Shown piece after piece: positions 16,361 to 27,761 of a DNA stretch of 64,000 nucleotides (its first letter is position 1; each line of letters begins with the position of its first letter). Where the stretch lies: contig NC_010162.1 in the NCBI RefSeq assembly GCF_000067165.1, forward strand, positions 2,961,001 to 3,025,000, given 5' to 3'. This stretch comes from Sorangium cellulosum So ce56 (GTDB lineage Bacteria > Myxococcota_A > Polyangia > Polyangiales > Polyangiaceae). Both the position numbers and the translations under genes were made by a program. The notes below the pieces were generated by a model. The model did not search any database, was not told the DNA's origin, and worked only from the letters and a program-made list of their open reading frames with translations.

Positions 16361-17445
16361 TTCCCTATCCCGACGGTGACCATGAGCCAGAACCTCCACG
16401 CGCTGTAGTCGTACGTCTGCTTCGCTCGCCAGCTCGGTCCCTCCGCGTCGATCCCGAACAGGCGATAATCGACATGCTGGACAAGGAGCTCGGCGCCGAT
16501 GGTGTTGAGGCGCGACGTGCGGAAGACAGGGCCGACCTGGAACCCGTAGATCCAGCTGAAGCGGGTCGGATAGGTCACGTCGCACTCGCTGACTTGCCCG
16601 CGCGCCCGCAAGTCATCACACAAGTTCTCGTAGGCTTCGCCGTCCCTCCCTTGCGCGCTGCCGTCGTGCGCGAACAGGAACTCCGGGCCGGCGAAGGCGC
16701 CGAATCGGAGCGCGAGGGACTCCGCCACGGGGAGCGCGGCGCCGAGCATGAAGGGGGTCGCGAACTCCCAGCCGATGCCCCGCTCCGGAACGGTGGGCTC
16801 TCGTCCTTCGAGGGTCGTGCCCGTGGTGAACCAGAAGCCAAACCCGAGGCTCACGGGCTCAGGCCCGAACATCAGATCGAAGCCGAGCAGCACCGGCGTG
16901 TGATCGTCGACGTCCTCTCTCCCGGAGCGCAAGGACAGCGGGCAACTGCCGGCGCACTGGCCCTGAAAATCCAGCGTGCCGCTCCCGTAGGCGCCGTAGC
17001 CGAAGCGAAACACGGACAACGGCACGCTCCGCGGCTTCCTCTTGGCCGGAGGCGGTGGCTTGGACGGCGCGCCAGCGGTGGGGGCCGGCGGGGGCATGTA
17101 CGGTGGAGGCCCGGGCGGGTAAGGCTGGGATGGATAGGTATACGGATACGGGGTTGGATACGGATATGGGTACGGGTACGGCTGGGCGGCGCTCGGAGGA
17201 GGCGGCGCGGGCTGCGCGGGTTCAGGCTGTGAGGGGCCGGGCGGCGGAGCTTCCGCGGGCGCGGGCTGCGGCGGTAGAGGCGGCGCGGGCGCGGGCTGTG
17301 CCGGTGCAGGGGGCGCAAACGCGGGCTCCATGGCGCTCGAGTCGGGCGCCTGAGCGAACGACCGCGCGCTCATGATCAAGCCGAGGCACTGCACGTGCCA
17401 GAAGAACCTCCTTCGCGAGGTGCTCCACCGTCGGGTTTTCACCAC
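16357..17445 (-). CDS. Secreted proline/tyrosine-rich putative outer-membrane protein
   Basis: 362 residues. The N terminus (MVKTRRWSTSRRRFFWHVQC) is basic, then hydrophobic, with an AQA-type cleavage site near residue 32. A linker of about 100 residues is almost entirely Pro, Ala and Tyr with PYPYPYPYPTPYPYTYP-like repeats. From residue 145 the chain alternates short strands ending in aromatic residues (SVFRFGYGAYGSGTLDF, VLLGFDLMFGPEPVSLGFGF), typical of a small outer-membrane barrel, and it ends in a strand (WRFWLMVTVGIGK). It is the first full-size gene of the EGF operon and may anchor or export the two lipoproteins. The barrel assignment is inferred from strand pattern alone. Confidence 0.75.
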   Translation of the reverse strand: MVKTRRWSTSRRRFFWHVQCLGLIMSARSFAQAPDSSAMEPAFAPPAPAQPAPAPPLPPQPAPAEAPPPGPSQPEPAQPAPPPPSAAQPYPYPYPYPTPYPYTYPSQPYPPGPPPYMPPPAPTAGAPSKPPPPAKRKPRSVPLSVFRFGYGAYGSGTLDFQGQCAGSCPLSLRSGREDVDDHTPVLLGFDLMFGPEPVSLGFGFWFTTGTTLEGREPTVPERGIGWEFATPFMLGAALPVAESLALRFGAFAGPEFLFAHDGSAQGRDGEAYENLCDDLRARGQVSECDVTYPTRFSWIYGFQVGPVFRTSRLNTIGAELLVQHVDYRLFGIDAEGPSWRAKQTYDYSAWRFWLMVTVGIGK

Positions 17446-17454
17446 TTCCTCATC

Positions 17455-17604
17455 CTAGAGCTCGGGCGCGAGCTGAAGCAAGGGCCAAGCCAGCGCCGTA
17501 GTTGCTGCAAAACCCGCCTCGCGCCTCGCGAAGACCACGACATCCGTGTCGTTGGCTCTCTCGACGAGCTGTCGAGTCCCAGCTTCGACCGCTTCGATCG
17601 TCAT
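17455..17604 (-). CDS. Small protein of 49 residues
   Basis: The frame MTIEAVEAGTRQLVERANDT, then DVVVFARREAGFAATTALAW, ends nine bases before the putative outer-membrane gene on the same strand. It looks more protein-like than chance frames, and the first 17 codons are repeated downstream of the operon at 12865. No strong ribosome site is seen. It could be a short leader peptide gene or the surviving N terminus of a longer gene. Confidence 0.35.
   Translation of the reverse strand: MTIEAVEAGTRQLVERANDTDVVVFARREAGFAATTALAWPLLQLAPEL
17553..17604. repeat. 52-bp direct repeat flanking the EGF operon (partner 12814-12865)
   Basis: The two segments are the same length and orientation, about 45 of 52 bases match, and they bracket the whole three-gene operon. 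No inverted termini or transposase are associated. Confidence 0.6.
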
Positions 17605-17739
17605 GGAGGTCCACGCTACCCTGTTCGACGCTGGAACTTCGGTGATCCCGGGTGAGCTCGGCCTGGCGCTCTCTGTTGCGCGCCCCGCGTCGCGGCCCTG
17701 GAGCTTGGCCGAGCGACCGCCCGGTGGTACCAGGACACG

Positions 17740-19257
17740 ATGGACGTGAGAGCTGGGGCGCCCTCCCGGGATCCTGCGCGCACGGCGCTGCTGATCATCG
17801 ACATGCAGAACGACTTCCTCGCGGAGGGAGGCGCGTTCTCGAAGCGCCACTGCGATCCGCACCAGCTCGCGCAGACCGTGGCCTGGCTCGCGCGCGCGGC
17901 GCGAGCGCAGGGGCGGGTCGTGGTGTGGGTGACGTCGGTCTACGGCGAGATCGACGCGGCCCCGGACGCGCTCCGCGGGCAGACGCACACCGGCAGCGCG
18001 TGCTGCGCTCGCGGCACGTGGGGCGCCGAGCTGTTCCCGGCGCTCGTCCCGGTGCGCGCCGAGCGCCCCGCGGGGACCGCGGAATGGCATGTCGAGAAGC
18101 GCTGGTATTCGGCCTTTCGTGAGACCGAGCTGCACGCCCGGCTGGCGCAGGCGGGCGTGACCGGCGTGGTCCTGTGCGGCGTCGCGACCAACGTGTGTGT
18201 CCTCGCCGCCGCCCGCGACGCGCGCCGGCTCGGCTATGACGTCGACATCCTCGGGGACGCGACCGCGGCGGGGACCGCGGGCAAACACGCCGTGGCGCTG
18301 CGCGAGATCGAGGGCCTCGGCGGCCGGCGCCGCAGCTGGGCCGACCTGCTCTCCGACGGACCCGGGCCGGTGCACATCGCCGGCATCGGCGCGGGCGAGA
18401 CGGCGCTGTGGTGCGGCGCCCTCGACGAGCGCCTCGCCGGGGACGCCGGCGCCTTCGCCGCCGTCGAGCGCGAGGTCGCATGGACGACGATGCGCCACCG
18501 CGGAGGGGAGGTGCCCCGCCTGGTCGCCATCCAGGGCGAGCGCTCGCCCGACGGCGCCATGCCGCTCTATCGCCACCCGGCCGACGAGCAGCCCGAGGTC
18601 TGCCCCTTCACCCCCGCCGTCGACCGCATTCGCAGGGAGGTCGAGCGCCGCGTCGGGCACCCGCTCAACCATTGCCTGCTCCAGCTCTACCGCACGGGGC
18701 GCGACTGGATCAGCGAGCACTCCGACAAGACGCTCGACCTCGCGCGCCCGTCGTTCATCGTCAATGTCTCGCTCGGACGACAGCGCACCATGGTGCTCCG
18801 GCCCAAGCGCGCCGAGGACGGGAATGCTGTACAGAAGGTCCCTCTGCCGCACGGCTCGCTGCTCGTCATGGACCTGGAGACGAACCGCCGATTCTATCAC
18901 GCCATTCGCCAGGAGGGGGACACGGAGGGTGAGGGAGGCGGCCCGACGCCGCCCTCGCGCATCTCGCTCACGTTCCGGCACATCGGCACGTTTCACGATC
19001 CGGCGACCGGCGCTGTCTGGGGCGTCGGCGCGCCCGCGTCCCATCGCCCCGAGGCCGAGGCGCGCGCCCGGGCCCGATCCGCGGTCCCCGAGCCGGAGCG
19101 CGAGGCGGCGGAGCGCGGCGAGGCAGAGCGGATGTTGCAGCTCTTCCGCGCCGAGAACATCGACCCCACCTTCGACGTCGCCGCGTACCGCCCGGGCTTC
19201 GAGGCGCTCAATTTTCGCACGCTGCGCACGGCGCAGGAGCCCGGAGGCGACCGATGA
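17740..19257 (+). CDS. Isochorismatase-like hydrolase fused to AlkB-type 2-oxoglutarate/Fe(II) dioxygenase
   Basis: A single 505-residue frame with two enzymes. Residues 14-195 form a cysteine hydrolase of the isochorismatase/nicotinamidase family: Asp21 (LLIIDMQNDF), Lys120 (VEKRWYSAF) and Cys153 (VATNVCVLAAA) make the expected D-K-C triad. Residues 210-422 form an AlkB-like dioxygenase: LQLYRTGRD, His327 and Asp329 (SEHSDKT), His387 (FYHAIR) and the 2-oxoglutarate-binding arginines in RISLTFRHIG (from Arg407), which resembles the RVNLTFR motif of ALKBH2/3-type repair enzymes. A charged tail follows. All catalytic residues are intact, so both domains are probably active. AlkB enzymes demethylate nucleic acids; the hydrolase substrate is unknown. 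The gene overlaps the downstream glutathione transferase by four bases. The start at 17740 has AGGA five bases upstream. Confidence 0.88.
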   Translation: MDVRAGAPSRDPARTALLIIDMQNDFLAEGGAFSKRHCDPHQLAQTVAWLARAARAQGRVVVWVTSVYGEIDAAPDALRGQTHTGSACCARGTWGAELFPALVPVRAERPAGTAEWHVEKRWYSAFRETELHARLAQAGVTGVVLCGVATNVCVLAAARDARRLGYDVDILGDATAAGTAGKHAVALREIEGLGGRRRSWADLLSDGPGPVHIAGIGAGETALWCGALDERLAGDAGAFAAVEREVAWTTMRHRGGEVPRLVAIQGERSPDGAMPLYRHPADEQPEVCPFTPAVDRIRREVERRVGHPLNHCLLQLYRTGRDWISEHSDKTLDLARPSFIVNVSLGRQRTMVLRPKRAEDGNAVQKVPLPHGSLLVMDLETNRRFYHAIRQEGDTEGEGGGPTPPSRISLTFRHIGTFHDPATGAVWGVGAPASHRPEAEARARARSAVPEPEREAAERGEAERMLQLFRAENIDPTFDVAAYRPGFEALNFRTLRTAQEPGGDR

Positions 19258-19958
19258 GCGCTCAGCGCACGGTGTATTTCGTGAACGGCTCGATCTCGAG
19301 CTGGCGCGTCCTGATGGCGGCTCACGAGAAGGGCCTCGCCTTCGAGCCGCGCCGCCTCCGCGTGATGCGGGAGCCCCGCGAGACGCGCACCCCGGAGTTC
19401 CTGGCCCTCAACCCGCGCGGCCAGGCCCCGGTGCTCGTGGAGCCCGACGGCGCCGTCATGAACGAGTCGCTGGCCATCCTGATGTACCTCGAGCTGCGGT
19501 ATCCCGACCCGCCGCTCCTCCCGCCGCTCGCCGAGCCCGGCGCGCTCGCCCGCGCGCTCGCCTTCGCGCAGGAGTCGGAGGCCACGGCGTGTGTCTACGA
19601 CCCGCTGGAGGGCCTCTTCGAGGCCGGCCCCGAGGCCGTGTCGCCGGACCGGCGAGCAGCCATCCTGGGCGCGCTCTCGGGCGTGGAGCGGGAGCTCGCG
19701 CTGTGGGATGCGCGGGCCCAGAAGACACAATTCATCGCGTCGGACGCCTTCACGCTCGCGGACTGCGCGTTCTACCCCGTGCTCGCCTACATGCAGCGGC
19801 GCGGGCTGTCGCTCGCCGGTCATCCGGCGCTCGACGCCTACGAGCGCCGCGTGCGCGGTCGGCCTTCGGCGGTGGCCTCGTACCCCGAGGGCTGGTCCCA
19901 CGACCGGGCGCGCCCCGACCTGTTCGCGCAGGCGCGCGCGCTCGCCGCCGCGACGTAG
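19254..19958 (+). CDS. Glutathione S-transferase
   Basis: A 234-residue cytosolic transferase. The thioredoxin-fold half has YFVNGSISSWRV with Ser as the likely activating residue, NPRGQAPVLV (cis-Pro) and NESLAILMYLELRYPD, which binds glutathione. The helical half contains FTLADCAFYPVLAYM. The start overlaps the stop codon of the isochorismatase-AlkB gene (ATGA), so the two are translationally coupled. Together with an alkylation-repair-type dioxygenase this suggests a response to electrophiles or alkylating compounds; that is inference. Confidence 0.88.
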   Translation: MSAQRTVYFVNGSISSWRVLMAAHEKGLAFEPRRLRVMREPRETRTPEFLALNPRGQAPVLVEPDGAVMNESLAILMYLELRYPDPPLLPPLAEPGALARALAFAQESEATACVYDPLEGLFEAGPEAVSPDRRAAILGALSGVERELALWDARAQKTQFIASDAFTLADCAFYPVLAYMQRRGLSLAGHPALDAYERRVRGRPSAVASYPEGWSHDRARPDLFAQARALAAAT

Positions 19959-20574
19959 CGCGGCCGCCCCGCTGGCCGTGGGGTGAAGGCGGCCTGTTCG
20001 ATGCGTGGATAGGTCGGCGATCGTATCGCCCTCGCGCACAGGCTCGAGCTCACGAACCAGAGATCCGAGGTGATCGATCGCGTTCGCCGAACTCTCGTTC
20101 ATCGATACGCCCAGCAGCAGCAGATAGAGGGACCGATCACGATCTCGCGGTCCCTGGAGTCCTGACGCCGAGGGGCTTGGCTTCAAGCAAAGCGCTGAAG
20201 GGCGACCGGCTCGAGGATCCTTGTGAACGGTCACACCGGGTCGAGCTACCGCCCGGTTCCGCAGGGGTGGCGTGAAAGCGGCTCCTTCGGTTCACGGATA
20301 AATGTATTGAGGGACGAACTTCAACGATGCGGCGCTTCATTCGGGCTAAAGTTGACCATCATCACTGAATCTTCCGGAGCCGTCATTCGACCGGGACTCA
20401 TCGGACAGGATCGATCGCCGTCCCGTTGTGCGGTGAGCTGAATAGTTGCACTACCCTGTGCTTGACATGAAAGCGCGCTTGGACGTCTTATTGCGCCGCG
20501 ATACCAGCTGCCGTTCCGGTGAGTGCAAATCCAACCGATGAACGTTGATTATGCTCGCTCCAGGAGGTCCATCC
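19959..20574. other. Intergenic region upstream of the glucuronoyl esterase gene
   Basis: 616 bp with no supported gene. Its base composition is more AT-rich near 20280-20480, as expected of a promoter region. A candidate sigma-70 promoter is TTGACA at about 20462 with TCTTAT 18 bases on; it would give a leader of about 80 bases. The match is modest. Confidence 0.4.
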
Positions 20575-22041
20575 ATGCGAACGCTTGCCACTCGAACCGC
20601 CCGCGCTGCCCTCGGTCTCTGCCTCACGGCCGCTGCCTGCGGGCAGTCCCAGCCGAACCTCTCCGGGCAAGGAGGTGCGGGCGGCGGCTCGGACGGCTCG
20701 GGCGGCGAGAGCGCGACCAGCAGCGGCGACACGACGTCGAGCTCCAGCTCGGGCAGCGGCACGGCGTCGAGCTCCAGCTCGAGCGGCGGCACGACATCGA
20801 GCTCCAGCTCGGGCGTCGATACGACGTCGAGCTCCAGCTCGGGCACGGGTCCGGACGACACCCCTGTCGAGAACGCGAGCGCCGATTGCGAGGTCGCCGC
20901 CCTGCCGGAAGCGAGCGCTCTACCCAAGGTCTCCAAGTTGCCCGACCCGTTCACGAAGCTCGACGGAACCAGCGTTTCCACGAAAGCAGAATGGCACTGC
21001 CGGAGGCAGGAGATCCGCAAGCAAGCCGAGAAGTACATCTACGGCGAGAAGCCGACGCCCGACGTGGTGACCGGCACCGTCACCGAGAACAAGATCTCCG
21101 TGCACGTGGAAGCCCAGGGCAAGAAGATCGACTTCAGCGCCGACATCGTGCTGCCCTCCAAGGGGGAAGCGCCCTTCCCCGCGATCATCAACGTGGGCGG
21201 GAAAGGCGGGTTCGGTGGCATCACGCTGGGTGAAAGCCGCATCCTGGATCAAGGTGTCGCCGTCATCTACTACAACCACAATGAGATCGGCAGGGAGGGC
21301 ACAGCGGAGCAATCCAGAGGAAAACCCAACCCGGGGAAGTTCTATGATATCTACGGCGGTGATCACTCGGCGGGCCTCTTGATGGCATGGGCCTGGGGCG
21401 CCAGTCGGATCCTCGACGTCATCCAGGCGTCGGGAGGCGACATCATCGATCCGACCGGGATCGGCGTCACGGGGTGCTCGCGCAACGGCAAGGGAGCATT
21501 TGCCATCGGCGTCTTCGATGATCGGATCGCCTTGACGATCCCCCACGAGACGAGCACCGCCGGCGTGCCGGCCTACCGCATCGCCGACGTGCTGGGCAAG
21601 GAGCGGACGGACCACAACTACTTCGGGCTGAACTGGCTCAGCAACAATTTCGAGCCGTTCGTCTTCAAGAACAATGCCTCGAACGCCGTCAAGCTCCCGA
21701 TTGACACCCACGCCCTGATCGCGATGATGGCGCCGCGCGGCCTGCTCGTCCTCGAGAACCCGCACCAGGCTCAGATGGGCGCCCCCGCCGGTCATACGGC
21801 GACAGCGGCCGGAGCGGCGGTCTACAAGGCGCTGGGCGTGGAGAAGAATGTCAGCTACCACTCGAAGGTCGCCGAGACGGCGCATTGCTCTTACAAGAAC
21901 GAATACACCGATGTCCTCGCCAAGAGTATCGCCAGATTTCTGAAGCACGAGGGCGAGGCGCCCGGTGAGTTCGTCGTGGGCTCGGGCGGCTCGCTCAGCA
22001 TGGCGGACTGGGTGGACTGGCAAGCCCCAACGCTGGAATGA
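20575..22041 (+). CDS. Glucuronoyl esterase (CE15) lipoprotein
   Basis: 488 residues. Carbohydrate esterase family 15 enzymes cleave the ester bond between lignin alcohols and 4-O-methyl-glucuronic acid of xylan. The signal peptide ends at the lipobox AAAC (Cys22). Residues 30-92 form a linker with four SSSSSG blocks. The catalytic domain follows, with nucleophile Ser302 in GVTGCSRNGKGA, Glu325 in TIPHETS and His437 in AETAHCSY. The GCSRNGKG signature is diagnostic of CE15. The ATG at 20575 has a perfect AGGAGG upstream; a start 30 bases earlier lacks one. The enzyme is probably displayed on the cell surface and would assist the GH9 cellulase encoded 27 kb away. Confidence 0.92.
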   Translation: MRTLATRTARAALGLCLTAAACGQSQPNLSGQGGAGGGSDGSGGESATSSGDTTSSSSSGSGTASSSSSSGGTTSSSSSGVDTTSSSSSGTGPDDTPVENASADCEVAALPEASALPKVSKLPDPFTKLDGTSVSTKAEWHCRRQEIRKQAEKYIYGEKPTPDVVTGTVTENKISVHVEAQGKKIDFSADIVLPSKGEAPFPAIINVGGKGGFGGITLGESRILDQGVAVIYYNHNEIGREGTAEQSRGKPNPGKFYDIYGGDHSAGLLMAWAWGASRILDVIQASGGDIIDPTGIGVTGCSRNGKGAFAIGVFDDRIALTIPHETSTAGVPAYRIADVLGKERTDHNYFGLNWLSNNFEPFVFKNNASNAVKLPIDTHALIAMMAPRGLLVLENPHQAQMGAPAGHTATAAGAAVYKALGVEKNVSYHSKVAETAHCSYKNEYTDVLAKSIARFLKHEGEAPGEFVVGSGGSLSMADWVDWQAPTLE

Positions 22042-22132
22042 TGGCGCTGTTCGGGGAGCGCGATCGTCCCTGAGCCGAGGTGCGCGCAGAGCGGGGTGCA
22101 GGTTCGTGTGATTCGGGCTCAACCGCCCCGCA

Positions 22133-22423
22133 TCACCCCGGGCGAGGCGCGGGCTGCACCGTGGCGACGCTTCGTGTCTGAATCTGCATCCACCGAGCGG
22201 TGGTGACCGCGGCCACGAGCGCGACGATCGTGGTGACCAGGAGCGGCGCGGCGCCGTCGCCGGACATGTGCGCGCGAGAGACGTTGTCGAGGTGGATGCC
22301 GAGGTGCGCGGCCCACGCGACGAGCACGCTGCCGCCCGATCGGAGGTGCAGCGCCGTCATCAGCACGCTGAGCGACGTGATGAACAGGAGGCTGAGCGCC
22401 CACGACCACCTCCCCAAGAGCAT
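22133..22423 (-). CDS. Small membrane protein
   Basis: 96 residues with two predicted transmembrane helices (about 5-27, WSWALSLLFITSLSVLMTAL, and about 60-80, PLLVTTIVALVAAVTTARW). The loop contains HLGIHLDNVSRAHMSGDG. It starts 12 bases after the stop codon of the alpha/beta hydrolase gene on the same strand, so the two probably form an operon. The family is not recognised. Confidence 0.6.
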   Translation of the reverse strand: MLLGRWSWALSLLFITSLSVLMTALHLRSGGSVLVAWAAHLGIHLDNVSRAHMSGDGAAPLLVTTIVALVAAVTTARWMQIQTRSVATVQPAPRPG

Positions 22424-22435
22424 CCCGCGTGGGGC

Positions 22436-23314
22436 TCACCGCCCGCGCGTGCGCTCGAGCAGCGAGCGCAGGATCTCCTCCGCGTGCGTCCACAGCAGCG
22501 ACCCTCCCGCCTCCGGGAGCACGCGCCGCGCTGCCGCGCGCAGCCGCCCGGCGAGCGACGCCCCGAAGTCCGGCGAGTGCACCGTGCTCGTGTCCCGCGC
22601 GCCGTACCACAGGTCGACCGGCGCGCGGATGCTCCCCGGATCGAACGGCCACGGGCTCATCGTCAGCACCGTGTCGCGCGCGTAGCCGGCCGGCCCCTGC
22701 GAGAACGCCTCATCCATCGCGCGCCGGTAAGCGCGCTCGAACACGGGGGCGGTGTACACCGCGCGGTCGACGTCCGCGAGCGTCGAGATGACGAAGCCCC
22801 ACATCGCCTCGGCGCTGAACCCGCCGAAGAACGCCTCCGCGCGCCCTGCGTCGGTCGCCACCAGCTCCACGAGCCGCCGCACGTCCGGCGCCAGCGCATC
22901 GGCGAACACCGGATTCGCCAGCTCATCGGTCCCCGCGACCACGGCCACGCCAGCCACGACGCCGGCCGCCGCGCAGGCCAGGGCGAACGGCGCGCCCGCA
23001 GAGAACCCGACGGCCGCCACGCCGGACAGCCGCCGCGCCTCTAGGAAGCGCCGTATGTCCTGCGCCCAGTCGCCGAGCGTGCGGCCCGGGGCCTCGTCCG
23101 ACGCCCCGAGCCCCGGGCGATCCACGGAGATCAGCCGCACGCCGAGCCCGTCGACGACGTCGCCCCCGAACCCCATCGACCGGCTCGTGGCGCCGCCGGG
23201 GCAGAGCAGCACGGGGATGCCGTCCTCCGGTCCCCACTCCGCCCAGCCCAGCCGCCGGCCGTCTGGAAGCGCCGTCTCCCCGAGCCGGACCGGCTCCACC
23301 ACGCCGCTGATCAT
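22436..23314 (-). CDS. Alpha/beta hydrolase
   Basis: A 292-residue soluble hydrolase. It has the oxyanion-loop segment LLCPGGATSRSMG, the nucleophile elbow VGFSAGAPFALA (Ser in GFSAG), an acidic residue in VDLWYGARDTSTV, and a likely His in SLLWTHAEEILRSL. This is the usual order for the proline-iminopeptidase/epoxide-hydrolase-like superfamily. The substrate cannot be told. The ATG at 23314 (MISGVVEPVRLGE) was chosen over a longer frame because the preceding 41 codons look non-coding. Confidence 0.85.
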   Translation of the reverse strand: MISGVVEPVRLGETALPDGRRLGWAEWGPEDGIPVLLCPGGATSRSMGFGGDVVDGLGVRLISVDRPGLGASDEAPGRTLGDWAQDIRRFLEARRLSGVAAVGFSAGAPFALACAAAGVVAGVAVVAGTDELANPVFADALAPDVRRLVELVATDAGRAEAFFGGFSAEAMWGFVISTLADVDRAVYTAPVFERAYRRAMDEAFSQGPAGYARDTVLTMSPWPFDPGSIRAPVDLWYGARDTSTVHSPDFGASLAGRLRAAARRVLPEAGGSLLWTHAEEILRSLLERTRGR

Positions 23315-23585
23315 GGCCCCAGGGTAGTTGACCTGCACCGAGGATGCCAGGCGCCCCGCGCGTGTCGGGAAGGCGCGGAGACCGACCGGGGTCAGGACGA
23401 TGCGGAGCGCACGTGTACGTGCTGCGCGGTTCCGCATGGAGCTGCCACGGACTCCCGTGGTAAGGTGATGGTGTCAGGGGGGTGGATGGTGGTGAATTTG
23501 TGATCGAGCCCGCGCCGGCCTCCGGCACACAAGTGCGCATGGATCAATGGCTCGATGGCGCGCCGGTCGGGGAAGGGGACAGGCC

Positions 23586-24557
23586 ATGATCGCGGTCGCC
23601 GAGCCGGGCACACGCTCCCTCAGCGACGACGAGTTCGTCCTGTTCCAGAAGCTCGTCAAGCGCCTCTCGGGCATCTCCCTGGGCCCGCAGAAGAAGCCGC
23701 TCGTGCTCTGCCGACTCGGGCCCCGGCTCCGCGCGCTCGGACTCCGCAGCTTTGGCGAGTACTACCGCCGGGTGACCGCGGCGGGCGGTGAGGGTGAGCT
23801 CGTGCACATGCTCGACTGCATCTGCACCAACGAGACCCATTTCTTCCGGGAACGCGAGCAGTTCGAGCTCCTCGAACGCGAGATCCTCCCGGCGTGGGAG
23901 AAGAGCGCGGGCCCCGGCTCGCCGGATCGCGGAGCGCCCCGCGCGCGCGTCCGCCGCCCGCTGCGCGCGTGGAGCGCGGCCTGCTCGACCGGGGAAGAGC
24001 CCTACTCGATAGCGATGACGCTGCTCGACAGCCTGTCCTCCGATCACAGCGGCGCGAGGGCTGATCGCGCGCCGCGCAGGGCAGGCGGCGCGCCGGCGGG
24101 CGTTCCGGGGATCGGCGTCCTGGCGACGGATCTGTCCGTCCGTGCGCTCGAGCGGGCGCGATGCGCGGTGTGGCCGATCGATCGGGCCTCGGAGATCCCG
24201 GACGGGCGCCTGCGCGCCTACATGCTCCGCGGGACGGGCGCAAGCGCGGGCCTGATGAAGGCCGGGCCGGAGCTGCGCCAGATCGTCACCTTCCGGCGCT
24301 TCAACCTGCTCGACGCGGCGCCCGAGCGATTCGGCCTGTTCGATCTGATCTTCTGCCGGAACGTCTTCATCTACTTCGACGCCGCGACGAAGGCGGAGAT
24401 CGTGGCGAAGCTCATCGCCAGCCTCGCGCCCGGAGGGTACCTGTTCCTCGGGCACGCCGAGGGTCTCCACGGGACGGACCCCCGCGTGCGATGCGTTGCC
24501 CCGTCCGTTTATCGGCTCCAGCCCCCGGCGGGGCTCAAGGGGAGCCGGATCCAGTAG
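23586..24557 (+). CDS. cheR: Chemotaxis protein methyltransferase CheR
   Basis: A 323-residue SAM-dependent methyltransferase that methylates glutamates of chemoreceptors. The N-terminal helical domain (FVLFQKLVKRLSGISLGPQK) is followed by TNETHFFRE, the SAM-binding motif WSAACSTGEEPYSIAM and the FDLIFCRNVFIYFD motif, all canonical for CheR. There is an unusual Arg/Gly/Pro-rich insert of about 20 residues after ARADRAP. The ATG at 23586 follows GGGGA. The gene stands alone, 11 kb from the cheA operon and on the other strand; it may serve that system or another. Confidence 0.93.
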   Translation: MIAVAEPGTRSLSDDEFVLFQKLVKRLSGISLGPQKKPLVLCRLGPRLRALGLRSFGEYYRRVTAAGGEGELVHMLDCICTNETHFFREREQFELLEREILPAWEKSAGPGSPDRGAPRARVRRPLRAWSAACSTGEEPYSIAMTLLDSLSSDHSGARADRAPRRAGGAPAGVPGIGVLATDLSVRALERARCAVWPIDRASEIPDGRLRAYMLRGTGASAGLMKAGPELRQIVTFRRFNLLDAAPERFGLFDLIFCRNVFIYFDAATKAEIVAKLIASLAPGGYLFLGHAEGLHGTDPRVRCVAPSVYRLQPPAGLKGSRIQ

Positions 24558-24662
24558 CGCTCCTGCGGGACGTTGCTCCTGAACAGCAGCTCGTCCGACG
24601 GAGCCTCCCTCTCTCGAGGAGACCCGCGACGCCGCTCGACGGCGCCGGTGCGCGGTGCGCTG

Positions 24663-27431
<2,769 letters not shown>

Positions 27432-27761
27432 CGACATCCCCCTGCGGCACGCGCCGTCGGCGCGCGCGAGCCGGCGGAGAATGCGAGCGCCTCTCCGACG
27501 TTCGGCTCCCGGGCTCCGCGCTGGTGGTTGATGGCTGACGTGGCCGCTCCGCTCATCCGCCCCTGTCGTCGAGGGCTCGCTGCGCCGGCCGGCGACCCGA
27601 CGGCACCTCGGCCGGGTAGGCCGCTCCACGATCGTGCCTCACGTCGCGAAGCGAGGTCAAGGCGCGCCGTCCGGCAGGCTCTTCGATAAGGCGAGCCCGC
27701 GCGCCGCGCCAGCTCCAGCTAGAGAGCGACAACCGCCCCACCCCTTGCTAGAACCGCCCGC
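27432..27761. other. Divergent intergenic region
   Basis: 330 bp between two divergently transcribed genes. It should hold both promoters. No clear promoter elements, hairpin or small gene are visible. Confidence 0.4.

Noticed and set aside
18993..20234. Minus-strand frame overlapping both GST genes, with MNESSANAIDHLGSL near 20100
   Set aside because: Most of it is shadow. The short stretch near 20050-20120 looks somewhat protein-like, but I could not connect it to a family.
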